From the NCBI GenBank assembly GCA_949825065.1, contig OX463847.1, positions 41,202,831 through 41,266,830 on the forward strand: a DNA stretch of 64,000 bases, read 5' to 3'. Made by a program: the position numbers and the translations under genes. The notes under the pieces were generated by a model that was not told where the DNA came from, did no database searches, and was given only the letters and a program-made list of their open reading frames with translations. The DNA is from Odontocerum albicorne. Lineage: Eukaryota > Arthropoda > Insecta > Trichoptera > Odontoceridae. Shown here in pieces: positions 42,435 to 53,049 of the stretch (positions are counted from its first letter, which is position 1; each line of letters opens with the position of its first letter).

Positions 42435-43855
42435 TTTAGTTTGAGAAGTATGTGTTGACGAGTAATTTGTATGATAGATGCGAAGAGAAAGATCTGAGAA
42501 TGAATGTTGTAAAATTCAAGGTAATTGTGATAGAAAAGTGTGGAAGAAAAAAATAAATACGGTGTATGGATGTATAATGAAAGATTGGAGCAAATTGAGG
42601 AATTCTGCTGTTTGGGTAGTATTTTGTCACATGATGGAAGAGTTACGACAGATATCAAAAGGAAACACTGTCAATGTGATACTTAAGTATTTCATTTCGT
42701 ATCCTCACTAGATCCACAAGACAGCTCAATCCCTTTTATACCGAAAATTGTTATACTAACTATAAAATAAACTCCTCTATAATTCGTATGCAAAGACTTG
42801 GAAACGAGTTTTGCAACAATTTAGATATTTTTAATATAAGTATATATAGTATTCGCCAGAATATTACAACAATATTTAGAAATAGCTACTAACTTTGTGC
42901 TCTCCTTTATTAATATAAATAACGTAATACAAACCAAATATTAAGGACAATATTTTGCCTCTGGAGTTGAGTAACCCTGCGAAGCTTTTAATTCTGCAAC
43001 ACAACTTGCATCTCGTTCCACTAATGAGGCCATGTGTTTTCTATATCTCAATATATATCCATAAAATTCCCACAAAATGCTCAAAGATTATTAAATAATT
43101 TTAAAACGATGACTGTAATTTATTCTACTGCTTTTTGTATCTTCATGTTAGTTTAAGATAAAGTTGTATTATTTGTCAATAATTTTTAAGTACTTGTATA
43201 ACCTGTCACATGTTCATTTGTATATAATGACACTGTTGTGTCGTTAATTAAATAAATAAATAAACATACAATTAAATAGCATATTATCAAAATCTGCTAA
43301 GATGATAGCCACAAAAATATTTTGTGCTAACTTTGTTGTATGAGAGTGAAACATGGGCCTGAATAAAGTTTAAGAGGAGTCCAATAAATGTTGTAGAAAT
43401 GCCTTTTTTGAGACGAGTGCATGGTGTAACAATGTATGTCAGAATACGGAATGAATATTTAGGATGAATGTAATCTTAAGGTCGATGTGTTGAGTCAGAT
43501 AAAGAAGAGCCTGCTGAAATGGTTTGGACATGTGGAATTAATAAATAAAAAAACAGATATATAGTTAATATTTGAGTGAAAGGCGTGTGAGTGGAAGACC
43601 AAGAAAAGTGTGGTTGAATCAAGTGGTTGATATTCTGAAAGAATCAGAGAAATAGTAGAAGTGGTATAAGAAGGTGTATGGATATGGAAGAGACAAAGGA
43701 CGGGTGTCAAGATAACGTATATAAAACAATATTATTTTAATAAATTGAAAATTAAACTTTAGTTGGATGAAGTGAGTGTCGAGATAGGAAACTCTGGCGC
43801 TCTGTCTTTTCAGTCTACCTCTACAGGGAGATGGCGTGATGGTAGATATGTATTG
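42435..43855 (+). mobile_element. RTE-1 ORF2 remains, split by LINE J1
   Basis: 42435-42682: 'RMNVVKFKVIVIEKCGRKK' in frame with AVWVVFCHMMEELR, the post-RT region. 43263-43855: 'ctgctaagatgatagccac', then a MRVKHGPE-like box, 'aatggtttggacatgtgg' (WFGHVE), 'gtgagtggaagaccaagaaa' (SGRPRK) and the terminus 'gggagatggcgtgatgg'. The most extended plus-strand RTE-1 copy. Confidence 0.8.
42683..43262 (+). mobile_element. LINE J1 with RT C-terminal remnant, nested in RTE-1
   Basis: Begins at 'aagtatttcatttcgtatcc' (codons SISFRIxTRSTRQLN in the matching 52900 copy), continues 'actataaaataaactcctct', and ends TTAATTAAATAAATAAATAAAC. RTE-1 resumes immediately after. Confidence 0.88.
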
Positions 43856-43860
43856 TCTTT

Positions 43861-44240
43861 CAAGTTGAAGATATAAATTTACCAATCAACATCCTTATCG
43901 TATGCCCTTTCCGATGAAGTTTGGTTGAAACAGAGCAATGTGACTCCGGGAATGTAGAATGTGGTGAGGAATCTATCCACACACGAGCACCTTGGGAGAT
44001 AAGCGTGAACCGCGGCGCCTGGGTACGGGTCGGATCCCCTCCATCCTCCATTCTCCATTCTCCGATACCAATGCTGAATACGGTTTCCATGTCACGTTTC
44101 CTGTTATCTCGCAGCCAAAAATGCCGCCTAGCGTCGTCGTCGCCTCATCACAGATCAATAGCCTGGACTGGCACTAAAGTTGCGTTCATACTGTTGAATG
44201 CCAAGTGCAAACTACTCGAACTCTGTTTCTTGGTGAAATA
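43861..44240. other. GC-rich unexplained segment
   Basis: About 300 bp of GC-rich sequence with frames open on both strands (106 codons at 43921-44241 plus; 76 at 43860-44090 minus). Codon content (CGG, GTC, TCG) is unlike the surroundings. It lies between convergent RTE-1 termini. No family or domain recognised. Could be a host exon, a foreign insert or an unknown element. Confidence 0.35.
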
Positions 44241-44242
44241 AG

Positions 44243-44820
44243 TTTATTAAATTTCTCTGTCGGGGTAGGTGAGAAGACATAGGGCCAGATTTACTTATCC
44301 CGATTAACATATATCGCCTCGCCCCGATTAACATAAATTCATACACATTTTTATACAACTGCGATTTCTCTCACTTGAAATGTTTCGTTCTTTCAAAATA
44401 TAATTCACTTGATCCATACATACCTTTCTTGGTTTTACTCTAACACGCCTTTCACTCACATTTGTATTATATTACTATTTTGTTATCGTTTCCTCATTCA
44501 TTCGTTCTACATGCTATCAGAATGCACTTTTTTATCTTCCTCATCACATCATCCTGAAGTTCATATTTATCTCACATTATCAACTTCATCATTATTATTC
44601 TCAGTGCACGCATTTCTACAGCATGTATTCACCTTTTTTAAGCATTTTTGCATTCCACATTCATATTTCACTCCCATTCATCAAAGTTGGAGCTAAAATA
44701 CTGTTGTGGACAATAAAATACATCTCAGCAGATTTTGATACTATCTAGTTCAAGTATATATGTTTTAGTATCCCATTGTCTTTATTTCCTATCACTACAC
44801 GTCGTTTGATATTTATCAGT
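44243..44820 (-). mobile_element. RTE-1 ORF2 3' half
   Basis: Terminus 'ttctctgtcggggtaggtga', a short duplication of 'ccccgattaacat' at 44293-44333, then the standard order to 'cagcagattttgatactatc'. Many frameshifts. Confidence 0.82.
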
Positions 44821-45007
44821 TCACTATATTAGAATTTTTTTTTGAGATTCAAATAGACTAACTTTTTAAGTTTTGCAACAATGAGAACGTTTCAAAAAAT
44901 AAATGGAATATTGAAAAAAACGTTTTTAATTTTAAAATCATCGTGTTCAACTTCATATTACTACGAAGAAGAATCTCTCATTTTATATCAGTCTTTCGTT
45001 TATGACG

Positions 45008-45143
45008 ACGACCTCCGTGACCTAGTTGATAAGACATCTCTTAATCTGAGGGTTGCAGGTTCACTATATTATCTTTGGTACCTATTTTTTAAATGGATTT
45101 CAGACTAATTTTTACTTAAAACTTCGATCATATTTTTCTACTT
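45008..45143 (+). mobile_element. SINE-A head and body, tail lost
   Basis: 'gacgacctccgtgacctagt', 'ctgagggttgcaggttcac' and 'tttttacttaaaacttc'. Ends before the hairpin. Confidence 0.78.
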
Positions 45144-46435
45144 TTGTGTTGTGCAAAATTTGTAAAGTTTTCCTAATGTTTATGTGCAGTTTATTAATTT
45201 AATGTTAAATTAGTAATGTTTTCGAGTCGTGTAATTTTAAACTTCCAAACTCGTTGAATTGTCACGTTTAACTTGTCTAAAAATGAGCAAAAATCTCTCA
45301 TCTCTGTAAATTGTCATGTTTAACTTTACATAAAATTGTGAATTATCATGTTAAACTAATCTACATTACCAAAAACCATAAGATTTATTAAAATATATGA
45401 TAAATATAAAAATGGAAATTAAAAAATGACTGATAGACTGCCGACTAGATTTAGTAAGAGATAATGCCTAAACAAGATGAAAACGAAAATTGAATCGAAA
45501 TTATGTGATGGAGAAATATTACTCGCGACGTTCCCCTTTCGTTTAATTTTTTTTTGGGGTTTGATGATTGCAATTTTTATTACTTAACCAATAAGTGAAT
45601 GCTCCATTGAAAAAGAAAACGCTTCAATTTTATGTATTCTTTTATGTAATGGGATTGTGGTGATATTTTTTATACGAGTACTTATGATTTCTGATTTTTT
45701 ATACAAGTTAATTTTTTTTATACTTTGTGTGATTTTTTTTATACTTTGTACGTTGCTTTAATTTTTATTTTTCATTATTTGTTTTACGTAAACTGCCAAC
45801 TTAAGGTTCTGCATATTTTAGCCATGAAATTTCTTTGCATATTGAATTACATTTTTAAAGTATAAATTTAAAACAAACTTAACTTAGCAAAAAAAACCTC
45901 GAAACTGTGAATCATGACTTATCTAAAATTGACCAAAATATCACAAATCGTATAAGTCGGACCATTAATTTCAACTTTCTTCAAAACAAGGAACAAAAAT
46001 TTTTTACCGAGAAAAAAGCCTACACATTGTATGAGAAATTATCTATTTTAAACCTTTGTATGTTTATTTCAAATAATCATATAACATGATGGATTGCCTT
46101 GTTAGAATAAAAGAAAATGAAGGGGCAGAGAGTTACGCCCGCATACTTTAGCGCGCCCCCCAATTTACTAAATATTAAGGAGCCCCTGTGCAGCTCTCGA
46201 CACTAATTTAATCATCTGGTCATCGATCCAAACCGAAATCCCTGCGATTTTCTGTGTATGTTGATCATTCATTCATATGGTAAAAATATATTCATATATT
46301 TACGGCCCTGGACCTCCTGAGCCCAGGCCTGCTATTTGCTTGTATTATATGTATATTAAGGTATGCATGTACGCATTCCTTCCTTTTTTGTGTATGATTT
46401 ATGTTAATATTGACATTTTTTAAAACACGTTGATT
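45144..46435. other. no supported feature; minor local repeat
   Basis: 'gaattgtcacgtttaact' and two related strings repeat near 45257-45358. A GC-rich patch lies near 46117-46170. No element identified. Confidence 0.4.
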
Positions 46436-46635
46436 TAAAGCCGTGTATCGATTACGCGCGGCAAACCATCGAACATTGGCTCGCGCGGCAGTCGCGCTTA
46501 ATGGATACTGAGTTGCCGCACGAGCCAAATCAAACATTTGATTTGGCTCGCGCGGCAACCCAGTATACATTAAGCGCCGCTGCCGCGCGAGCCAATGTTC
46601 GATGGTTTGCCTCGCGTAATCGATACACGGCTTTA
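46436..46635. mobile_element. 200 bp GC-rich near-perfect palindrome
   Basis: Arms 46436-46534 and 46537-46635 pair with about five mismatches around a 2 nt centre (ca). The outer end is 'taaagccgtgtatcgattac' and the sub-motif 'ggctcgcgcggca' occurs more than once per arm. The arms are far richer in G+C (CGCG, GCCG) than the flanks. No clear target duplication. Probably a foldback MITE. Confidence 0.93.
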
Positions 46636-46682
46636 TATTCATGCGCACTCGAAATAAAAATTAAGTTTTATGTTACTATTAA

Positions 46683-46923
46683 CCCTGAGAGCGCTACGAG
46701 AAAAAAATATAATTGTCTATCTAGTGCTGAGATATATTTACGATTCGGACGTTCGTGATAAATATTTATTTTAAACAACAAAAAAACAAAACAAATATAT
46801 TTTTACAACATAAATATATTTTAGAATATGTACCCTTGTATTCTAAATGAAGGATATTCATTTAGAATACAAGGGTAGAACAAATTTCTTCCACTGCTAT
46901 AGCAGTGCGCCGATCTCTCAGGG
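46683..46923. mobile_element. piggyBac-like MITE, 241 bp, TTAA-flanked
   Basis: TTAA at 46679-46682 and 46924-46927. Ends 'ccctgagag' and 'ctctcaggg' are inverted. Inside, 46831-46877 is a hairpin with 21 bp perfect arms (acccttgtattctaaatgaa) and a 5 nt loop, and 46892-46907 a 16 bp palindrome (cactgctatagcagtg). Confidence 0.92.
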
Positions 46924-46931
46924 TTAAGCTG

Positions 46932-47660
46932 GTGCATAATTAACGATCGTTTTACCAGTACCCTTCGAATCTGTCATTTTGTTTAAATTTTTTACTTATA
47001 TGTATATTCCTTACTATTTAGGTGTTTAAAAGGCGTGTCGACAACAACTTTCATATTCTTTATATTGAGCTTTATCACTTCGAAAAAGGATAGACCGCAG
47101 CGCAGTAATTTCGAGATTGCAACGAACTCTTTGGTGAGGGAACGATCGGTAATAGTCAAGTTCGAAAATAGTTAATTCGTTTTAAATTCGGCGACACGTG
47201 TTTAAAACATGAGGGAAAAATAGGTCGTTTGTCTCATTTTGATGATCGGGCTTTGCAAATGGCCGTGGAGGAAGAGAACAAAGTTTTATAACAAGGATGC
47301 TGGCTGAATAATTCTGTGTCGACCATTCTTCGATTGTCAGGCGCATCTAAAAGCTTGGTAAGGCATGGAATATAGCTGGATGGATTTTTACGAACTCTCC
47401 GATGACAACAAGGCCAGCCAAGTCATATTGACCTAATTGCTTCAGCTAAACGGGGAGAATTCCTTTCTTCAACATCTGGTGACCGATTATGAGTCATGGC
47501 TTCTCTTTTAAAATGTCAAACGAGAGAAGATGCGCGTTGATCCCGGCCAGACTCCGAAAAGAATTCCAAAGGCCATTCATTGCAAACATGCCATATTGTG
47601 TGTTTGGTGGGACTGGTCTGGTATAATTCACTGGGAGATTGTAGTAAACAGATTCTGCTA
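46932..47660 (+). pseudogene. cecropia-type mariner, 5' two thirds
   Basis: The terminus 'tggtgcataattaacgatcg' resembles Hsmar1/cecropia-type mariner ends. Transposase remnants in order: YHFEKG with FRDCNELFGEGTI (47065-47130), RFKFGDTCLKHEGK, HFDDRALQMAVEEENKV, a MLAE segment, YELSDDNKASQV, LVTDYESWLL (first catalytic Asp region), VDPGQTPKRIPKAIHCK and CVWWDWSGIIHWEIV. Several stops. The C-terminus is lost to a LINE. Confidence 0.9.
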
Positions 47661-47694
47661 TTGGTAGAATAACAAATATTTAACAAATGAATTT

Positions 47695-48260
47695 GTTTTT
47701 TTTTTTTTTTTATTAAACAAAGTAATATATTGTACAAATATTTGTCAAGGCTATACCTATATACACATTTATTACTTAACTGATCTTATTTATATATTAT
47801 AATTTATGAACTTAATTAATCTTATTTTTCTACATGTCATTTAATTAATTTTTTTACAATCTTAATATATGATTTCTTAGAAATGATTAACACCTACATA
47901 CTACTTATAACTAGATAACAATTCTTACAACTAATTATTTAGCAAGAACAAGTCCACTCGTTCAGGCTACTTGTATTCCATCACATTCACTCAGATCCTG
48001 GTCGTCCCAGCTAATACTGAAGGTGGACTAGTCAGGCAATAGATAATGCTTCGGGAGCCTGTGCTTAACCTGGAAGGGTAGATCGGATTTACTCTCGTTA
48101 GTCCCCAGGGCAGCGACTAAGGGATTGCTGTGATTTTGTTGCCTTTTATAGAACTTCACGGTCCAAGCGAGGATGTGGTGTTGGAGGGTTTCTTCTCGCT
48201 GTTCGGCGTGAAGTCGGGTAAGGTTTGTTCTGGGATGGGTGTTAAAAGATATCTTGAATT
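47695..48260 (-). mobile_element. LINE J7 3' end with coding remnant
   Basis: T-run at the left, 'aaggctatacctatatacac', 'aactagataacaattcttac', then on the minus strand a coding tail ending HHILAWTVKFYKRQQNHSNP then LVAALG, the 'FYxRxxxHxNPLV' pattern near the end of CR1/Jockey-type ORF2. Lies between two opposed mariner pieces. Confidence 0.72.
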
Positions 48261-48463
48261 TGTTGAGATCGCGAAATGACTGTGCTGTAGTCCATCCTTT
48301 TTCGAAGTGATGAAGCATAATAGACGGATATGAAGGTATTTATCGACACGGATTTTACTACCTAAATAGTAAGGAATATGTATGTAAAATTAATTGAAAC
48401 AAAATTATGAAGTTGACAGATTCGAAGGGCACCGATAAAACGATCGTTAATTATGCACCAACG
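48245..48463 (-). mobile_element. second mariner 5' end, opposite orientation
   Basis: 48245-48463 is the reverse complement of 46932-47105: terminus 'ttggtgcataattaacgat' at the right and codons LHHFEKGWTTAQSFRDLNKF matching YHFEKG at 47065. The frame continues leftwards into J7 (48028-48318, 96 codons), making a chimeric frame. Confidence 0.85.
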
Positions 48464-48539
48464 TAATATTTTTAATGATCGACAGGACGACATTTACATT
48501 TAGGAAGAGCGTGGCCAAGAAATAAAATGGTTAAACAAT

Positions 48540-48664
48540 TGTATGACCACTACACTACACCTAACGCTGAATGTGTAACTATCACATATCTAAAGATCTA
48601 AAAAGCTAGTAGTATAACAATTTTCGGTATAAAAGGGATTGAGCTGTCTTGTGGATCTAATTTA
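48540..48664. mobile_element. small J3 (+) and J1 (-) fragments
   Basis: 48545-48607 matches the J3 3' UTR ('cacctaacgctgaatgtg'). 48609-48664 matches J1 in reverse ('gggattgagctgtcttgtgg'). Confidence 0.65.
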
Positions 48665-49071
48665 TTAGGTAAAGGCCAACAAACAAAGTTTTACGAAAAT
48701 CAAGAGGGAAACGTTGTCAAAACTCTATCTCATAAATTCAACAGTCAACTATTTTCCATACCTATAAATACTCTCAATTGGAAACACTTTGACTCCATAA
48801 CCTTTGACTTCACTTCCACAGACAATGGAGTTGATAAAGTTTAGACATAATGACGAGCTTTAATTTATGTACGCATTAAACGATTTTTTTATAATTTCGA
48901 GGATTTTTTCAAAACAAGTAATTTACAGACGCTCCTAAACATTTCCTGTTATATTTGATTTATATGTTATTTGTTTAACTAAACTATTATATTGTTCGGT
49001 AGATTTATAACCAAGAGTTTAACGCATTGTCTACAATAGGAATTGCGAACCTTTGGCCCGGATACTATAAA
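48665..49071. other. no supported feature
   Basis: Nothing recognised. Confidence 0.4.
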
Positions 49072-49290
49072 GTTTTTTTTTGTCTTCTGCGTTTGTCCCT
49101 TAACGGGATGTCTTCTCCAACCAGACCACAGCATCCGTTAGTAGGTTATGCAGCTCCTGCACGCCTCCAGAAAAAGCATACATTGGACAGCAGTGGACGA
49201 TCTGGTGGTATATAGTCTAGATCTCCCTGCACTTACAGAAAGGCGTTTCTGCTAGGTCTCTTTTGTGCATATCATTTTCTGTGGGATCTG
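49072..49290 (-). pseudogene. LINE RNase H C-terminal zinc box
   Basis: Minus frame: PFCKCREI, a stop, then TIYHQIVHCCPMYAFSGG and VQELHN with AVVWLEK, ending in a stop near 49101. This is the 'CxCG...TxxHxxxxCP...GGxxxLH...AVxWL' ending of Jockey-type LINEs. Both Cys-x-Cys and His-x4-Cys are kept, but a stop splits them. Confidence 0.78.
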
Positions 49291-49469
49291 GTTCAATTTT
49301 GGGTTAACACTCGTTCTAAGATAGGGAAAACCCAGGCAGTTCCACCGTCAAGTTTATAAAATCGAATTCCTTGCTTGTATTAAAATATATGGTTACATTA
49401 AAATTCAGGATTTTTTCGTATTGTTTATGCACAAGTCTTTCGTACAATTTGTGATTAATCAAAGAAACG

Positions 49470-49605
49470 CGAAGTCGTAGGCGTTGTATGAAAATATGTA
49501 TGGATGTGAACGAGGTCAAGAATGGGTTGTCGAGGAAGGAAACAATGGTCCTCTGTCTTCTCTGCCTACTTCGACAGAAAAATGGCGTGATAGTGTGTAT
49601 ATACA
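49470..49605 (+). mobile_element. RTE-1 3' terminal fragment
   Basis: 'gtatgaaaatatgtatggat', 'tcctctgtcttctctgccta', ending 'aaaatggcgtgatagtgtg'. Confidence 0.75.
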
Positions 49606-50138
49606 CGTATGTATAATTCAAGTTATGCTCCGTTGATTCTTTGTTGTAAAGGTTCTGGATCCCTGAACTGGATTTTTTTTCATTTTTATTCACTTTTTTT
49701 TTATATGCATCATAACTTCTATTCAATCAGAATATACTCTTTAATGTCGTGAGATTCTGTCGACGAGGTCAACCAAATGATTGAAACAAGCAAGTACATA
49801 TCTTTCAATGTTATGGGAAAAGATGTTGATAGTCTCTTGAATAAATGTATTATCTTTAGTCTTACCATTCAACAAACGCTTTTTTCCTCATATTTCTGAT
49901 GAACCTTCGATGTAATATTTCGACCTTTCATATTGCACTCATCCCTCAATTTACACGGTAGATACATTCTCTAAAAAATCAAATAAATTGAGGCAAGAAA
50001 CTTATTTAAAATTTGAAGATTCTTCAATATTGAATTCCGTGTAAATTGAAATTCACAACACATAAATGTTGAATAAAGGTACAAAGAAAAACGTAAAACG
50101 GTAAAAATATTATTTTTCAATACACTGTTTCCCCCTTT
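49606..50138. other. no supported feature
   Basis: AT-rich; nothing recognised. Confidence 0.4.
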
Positions 50139-50600
50139 TTTATTTAATAAAGTAATCTATAACACAAACTGTTGCCAAAGGCTGTACAGTACCTGTCGGC
50201 AAGTAATACACATCGGGCTTAAGAAAGAGACTATCGGCCATAATCGGCTAACATCGGCTTTGTAGAGCGTCGCCTCTGTCATTCATACACGTGTTCCGTC
50301 GCGATTGGTCAGTCGTTGTCAACTGGACTGTTAGCGCATCGTGCGACAGAGACGGCGCTCCACAAAGTCGAAGTTGGCCGATTATGGCCGACAGTCTTTA
50401 CTTACCGCCAGATACTTACCTATATTCAAATGTATATCTTAAGAACTAATCTAATTTATGTATTATAACTATGAACTAACTACATTTTAATTTCCCGCTT
50501 GTCATCTTATTTTTAATAATCTTAATATTTATTTTTTTAGAAATAATTAACCCCTACATACGACTAGATAACAATTCTTACAACTGGTAATATGCAAATA
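50139..50600 (-). mobile_element. LINE J7 3' region, split by a foldback MITE
   Basis: 50139-50187 and 50417-50600 together match 47695-47950: 'aataaagtaatctataacac', 'atcttaagaactaatctaat', 'cgactagataacaattctta'. Confidence 0.78.
50188..50416. mobile_element. 229 bp foldback MITE with TAC duplication
   Basis: Ends 'agtacctgtcggcaagtaa' and, reversed, 'agtatctggcggtaagtaa'. Arms extend inward ('tcggccataatcgg', 'ctttgtagagcgtcgcctct') to about 90 bp each. TAC at 50185-50187 and 50417-50419 matches the uninterrupted J7 sequence. GC-rich. Superfamily not assigned. Confidence 0.9.
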
Positions 50601-50867
50601 AAATTAAATAAATAAAATGCAAGGGCTATTTGTTATGTTCCTAGTCTGCCTCTCCGCTGACCTTAACTTCAGTGCCGAGCTCGCTGGTTGAGGCGACTGC
50701 ACACATCCGTCCACATGTATAATTTTCTAGACAATATAAAAATTGTTATGAAATAAAGCGTTTCTTCTAAAATATTTTTCTAAACTTTTTTATTTTAAAT
50801 ATGGAATACCTATTATAGTTGACATTAATTATAACATTGTCGAACGAACATTAAATTTATTATCCGC

Positions 50868-51020
50868 AGTGAGATATAGGCAAAAGCCTAGTTTACTGGG
50901 GATACGACAAATGAAAAGCAACAAACCCAGATCCATTAAAATTGTATGTCCAAATTAAATTGCCTGTTGTTTTTTCGCAAATTATGTATATTTCTTGTCA
51001 TGTGTAATAATAAATAAAAT
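50868..51020 (+). mobile_element. SINE-D
   Basis: Starts 'cgcagtgagataggc'-like (50869), 'aagcctagtttactggggat', 'ttgtcatgtgtaataataaa', ending AAATAAAATAAAT. Confidence 0.88.
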
Positions 51021-51225
51021 AAATTATCTCTGATTTAAAAAGCTGACTGCTGAATGGTTTACTTTTTTATATAAAATCATCAACTATCACTTATTTGTAA
51101 ATTATTCTGAATTGCTTAGCTTTTTCTATACTAGAATTTCTTTAGTACTCGTTTATACTCTTCAGTACTCGTATAGACCTTTTCTATTGTAAACAAAATA
51201 CCTCTAATTACTAACAAAATTCCCT

Positions 51226-51618
51226 ATGTATAGAATGCATCTTTTGGGACATCAATTCGTCGGGATTACCGATATATATTACCATAGTCTGTTGAGCTAT
51301 ACAAGAAGGCTAATTGCCGAATTCATAAAATGTTGATTTTTTTATTGTACTATTCTTTCCGCGTGAATATCAAGAGTGACATTCGGTGTGATGAGATGCG
51401 GACAACTGACTCGAGACGGTCCCGTATCGTATAATCAACTGTGTATATTGTTGATTTTTTTTTTTATATTTTAGAAATCATTCAGACTTATATACTTGCT
51501 TGATTAGTATTATTTCAATGGTTTCATTGTCTTTTTTTATTTTGGGGTTTATTGAATTGTTATAAATTGTTTTAATTTTAAAATTATTTTTCTTTTATGA
51601 ATGAAGCACTCACTACTT
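51226..51618. repeat. family Y, copy 1
   Basis: About 390 bp, highly similar to 56625-57014 throughout: 'tatagaatgcat', 'gatgagatgcggacaactga', 'ctcgagacggt', a T-run, 'gaattgttataa'. No frame, no inverted ends. Nature unknown. Confidence 0.85.
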
Positions 51619-52012
51619 TAAAAAAAATATTTTGATACAAGAAAACAAACGTAAATAAATAAATGGCATTAAAGTGAAAACGTAGAAAAACTAACTGTGT
51701 AAATGGAGTGATAAGTTTATTATAAAAATTATTCACTTCCTTTTCCATGTTATACTGGCACAATGGTCTCGTCCATTCTTGGAATATTTTATTATTTCCC
51801 TTCTCTGTGGCATAATAAAGCAGGATCTCTTGTTAAAAGTCATGTTTCATGGCTGAACTAGTCGTTAGCCATGATTCTGAGAAAATTTAAGGGTTTGTTA
51901 CTCATTACCATTTTCTGATCCTTTATTTTTTCTAAGGATTGTTGGATCTCACTTAAAGGATTTTAGGCGTATTTTTAATATCAACCATTTTTATTTCAAT
52001 AAAGATACTCTA
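51619..52012. other. no supported feature
   Basis: Nothing recognised. Confidence 0.4.
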
Positions 52013-52240
52013 TTGATCCAATGGTCGTTACCTTCAAGAATACAGTTTGAAGAGGTTACTGGAGGCGTGGAAGGACAACGGACAAGAGAAAGAATCCCAA
52101 TGCTTTGGGCTGACCAAGTGAGAGACGCAACTGGACTACCCTTAACAACTGCCCTTCGAGCCGCGGAGTGCAGGCATAGTTGCAGAGAAGTCGTCGTAGG
52201 AGTCACGATGCTCAGAGCTACACGACGGAATGGATGAATT
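52013..52240 (+). pseudogene. RTE-2 LINE C-terminus
   Basis: 74 codons: GQRTRERIPMLWADQVRDAT then GLPLTTALRAAECRHSCREV. The 'GxxxxRxxWxDxV...A...AxxRxxxR' layout is that of RTE ORF2 ends. Same family as 23862-24010. Confidence 0.78.
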
Positions 52241-52261
52241 GATGCAATAGCTTGCTATTTA

Positions 52262-52325
52262 CATACATGCAGACAGAGCGCCAAACTTTCCTATCGCGAC
52301 ACATATATTTCACCTCTTCTAAAGG
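52262..52325 (-). mobile_element. RTE-1 terminal scrap
   Basis: 'gagcgccaaactttcctatc' and 'cacatatatttcacctcttc'. Confidence 0.55.
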
Positions 52326-52339
52326 GTGTCTCATAAAGA

Positions 52340-53049
52340 GCGCCGGATTTATTTATTTTTATTATTTATTTAATTAACGACACAACAGTGTCTTTATATA
52401 CAAATGAACATGTGACAGGTTATACAAGTACTACAAATAATACAAAACTTTATCTTAAATTAACATGAAGATACAAAAAGCAGTAGTAATAATAAATTAC
52501 AGTCATCGTTTTAAAATTATTTAATAATCTTTGAGAATTTTGTGGGAATTTTATGGATAGATATTGAGATATAGAAAACACATGGCCTCATTAGTAGAAT
52601 GAGATGCAAGTTGCTTAGCAGAATTACTCAACTCCAGAGGCAAAGTATTGTCCTTAATGTTTGGTTTATATTACGTTATTTATATTAATAAAGGAGAGCA
52701 CAAAGTTTGTAGCTATTTCTAAATATTGTTGTGATATTCTGGCGAATACTATATATACTCGTACTTATATTAAAAATATCTAAATTGTTGCAAAACTCGT
52801 TTCCAAGTCTTTGCATACGAATTATAGAGGAGTTGATTTTATAGTTAGTATAGCAATTTTCGGTTTAAAAGGAATTGAGCTGTCTTGTGGATCTAGTGGG
52901 GATACGAAATGAAATACTTGCGAGTAAGTGAGGTGCATCAATCACCGAGTTAATGATTTTGTATAGCAGTACTATATCGGCTGTTTTTCTTCTGTCACAC
53001 AGCTTCAAGAGTTTCACAGCATTTAATAAGTTGGGATAATTTCTTTGTT
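52340..53049 (-). pseudogene. LINE J1, longest copy, RT C-terminal codons
   Basis: Tail TTTATTTATTTTTATTATTTATTTAATTAACG at the left. Reading leftwards on the minus strand from 53049: NYPNLLNAVKLLKLCDRRK, then DIVLLYKIINSVIDAPHLL, ISFRIPTRSTRQLN, INSSIIRMQRLGNEF and NNLDIFN. This is the Jockey/CR1-type post-RT layout. Truncates a Tc1-like transposase at its right edge, so it is the younger of the two. Confidence 0.88.

Noticed and set aside
43921..44241. host exon
   Set aside because: Interesting composition but several frames on both strands are equally open and no domain or splice signal stands out. Kept only as a finding.
51991..52206. minus-strand 71-codon gene
   Set aside because: Antisense shadow of the RTE-2 C-terminal frame.
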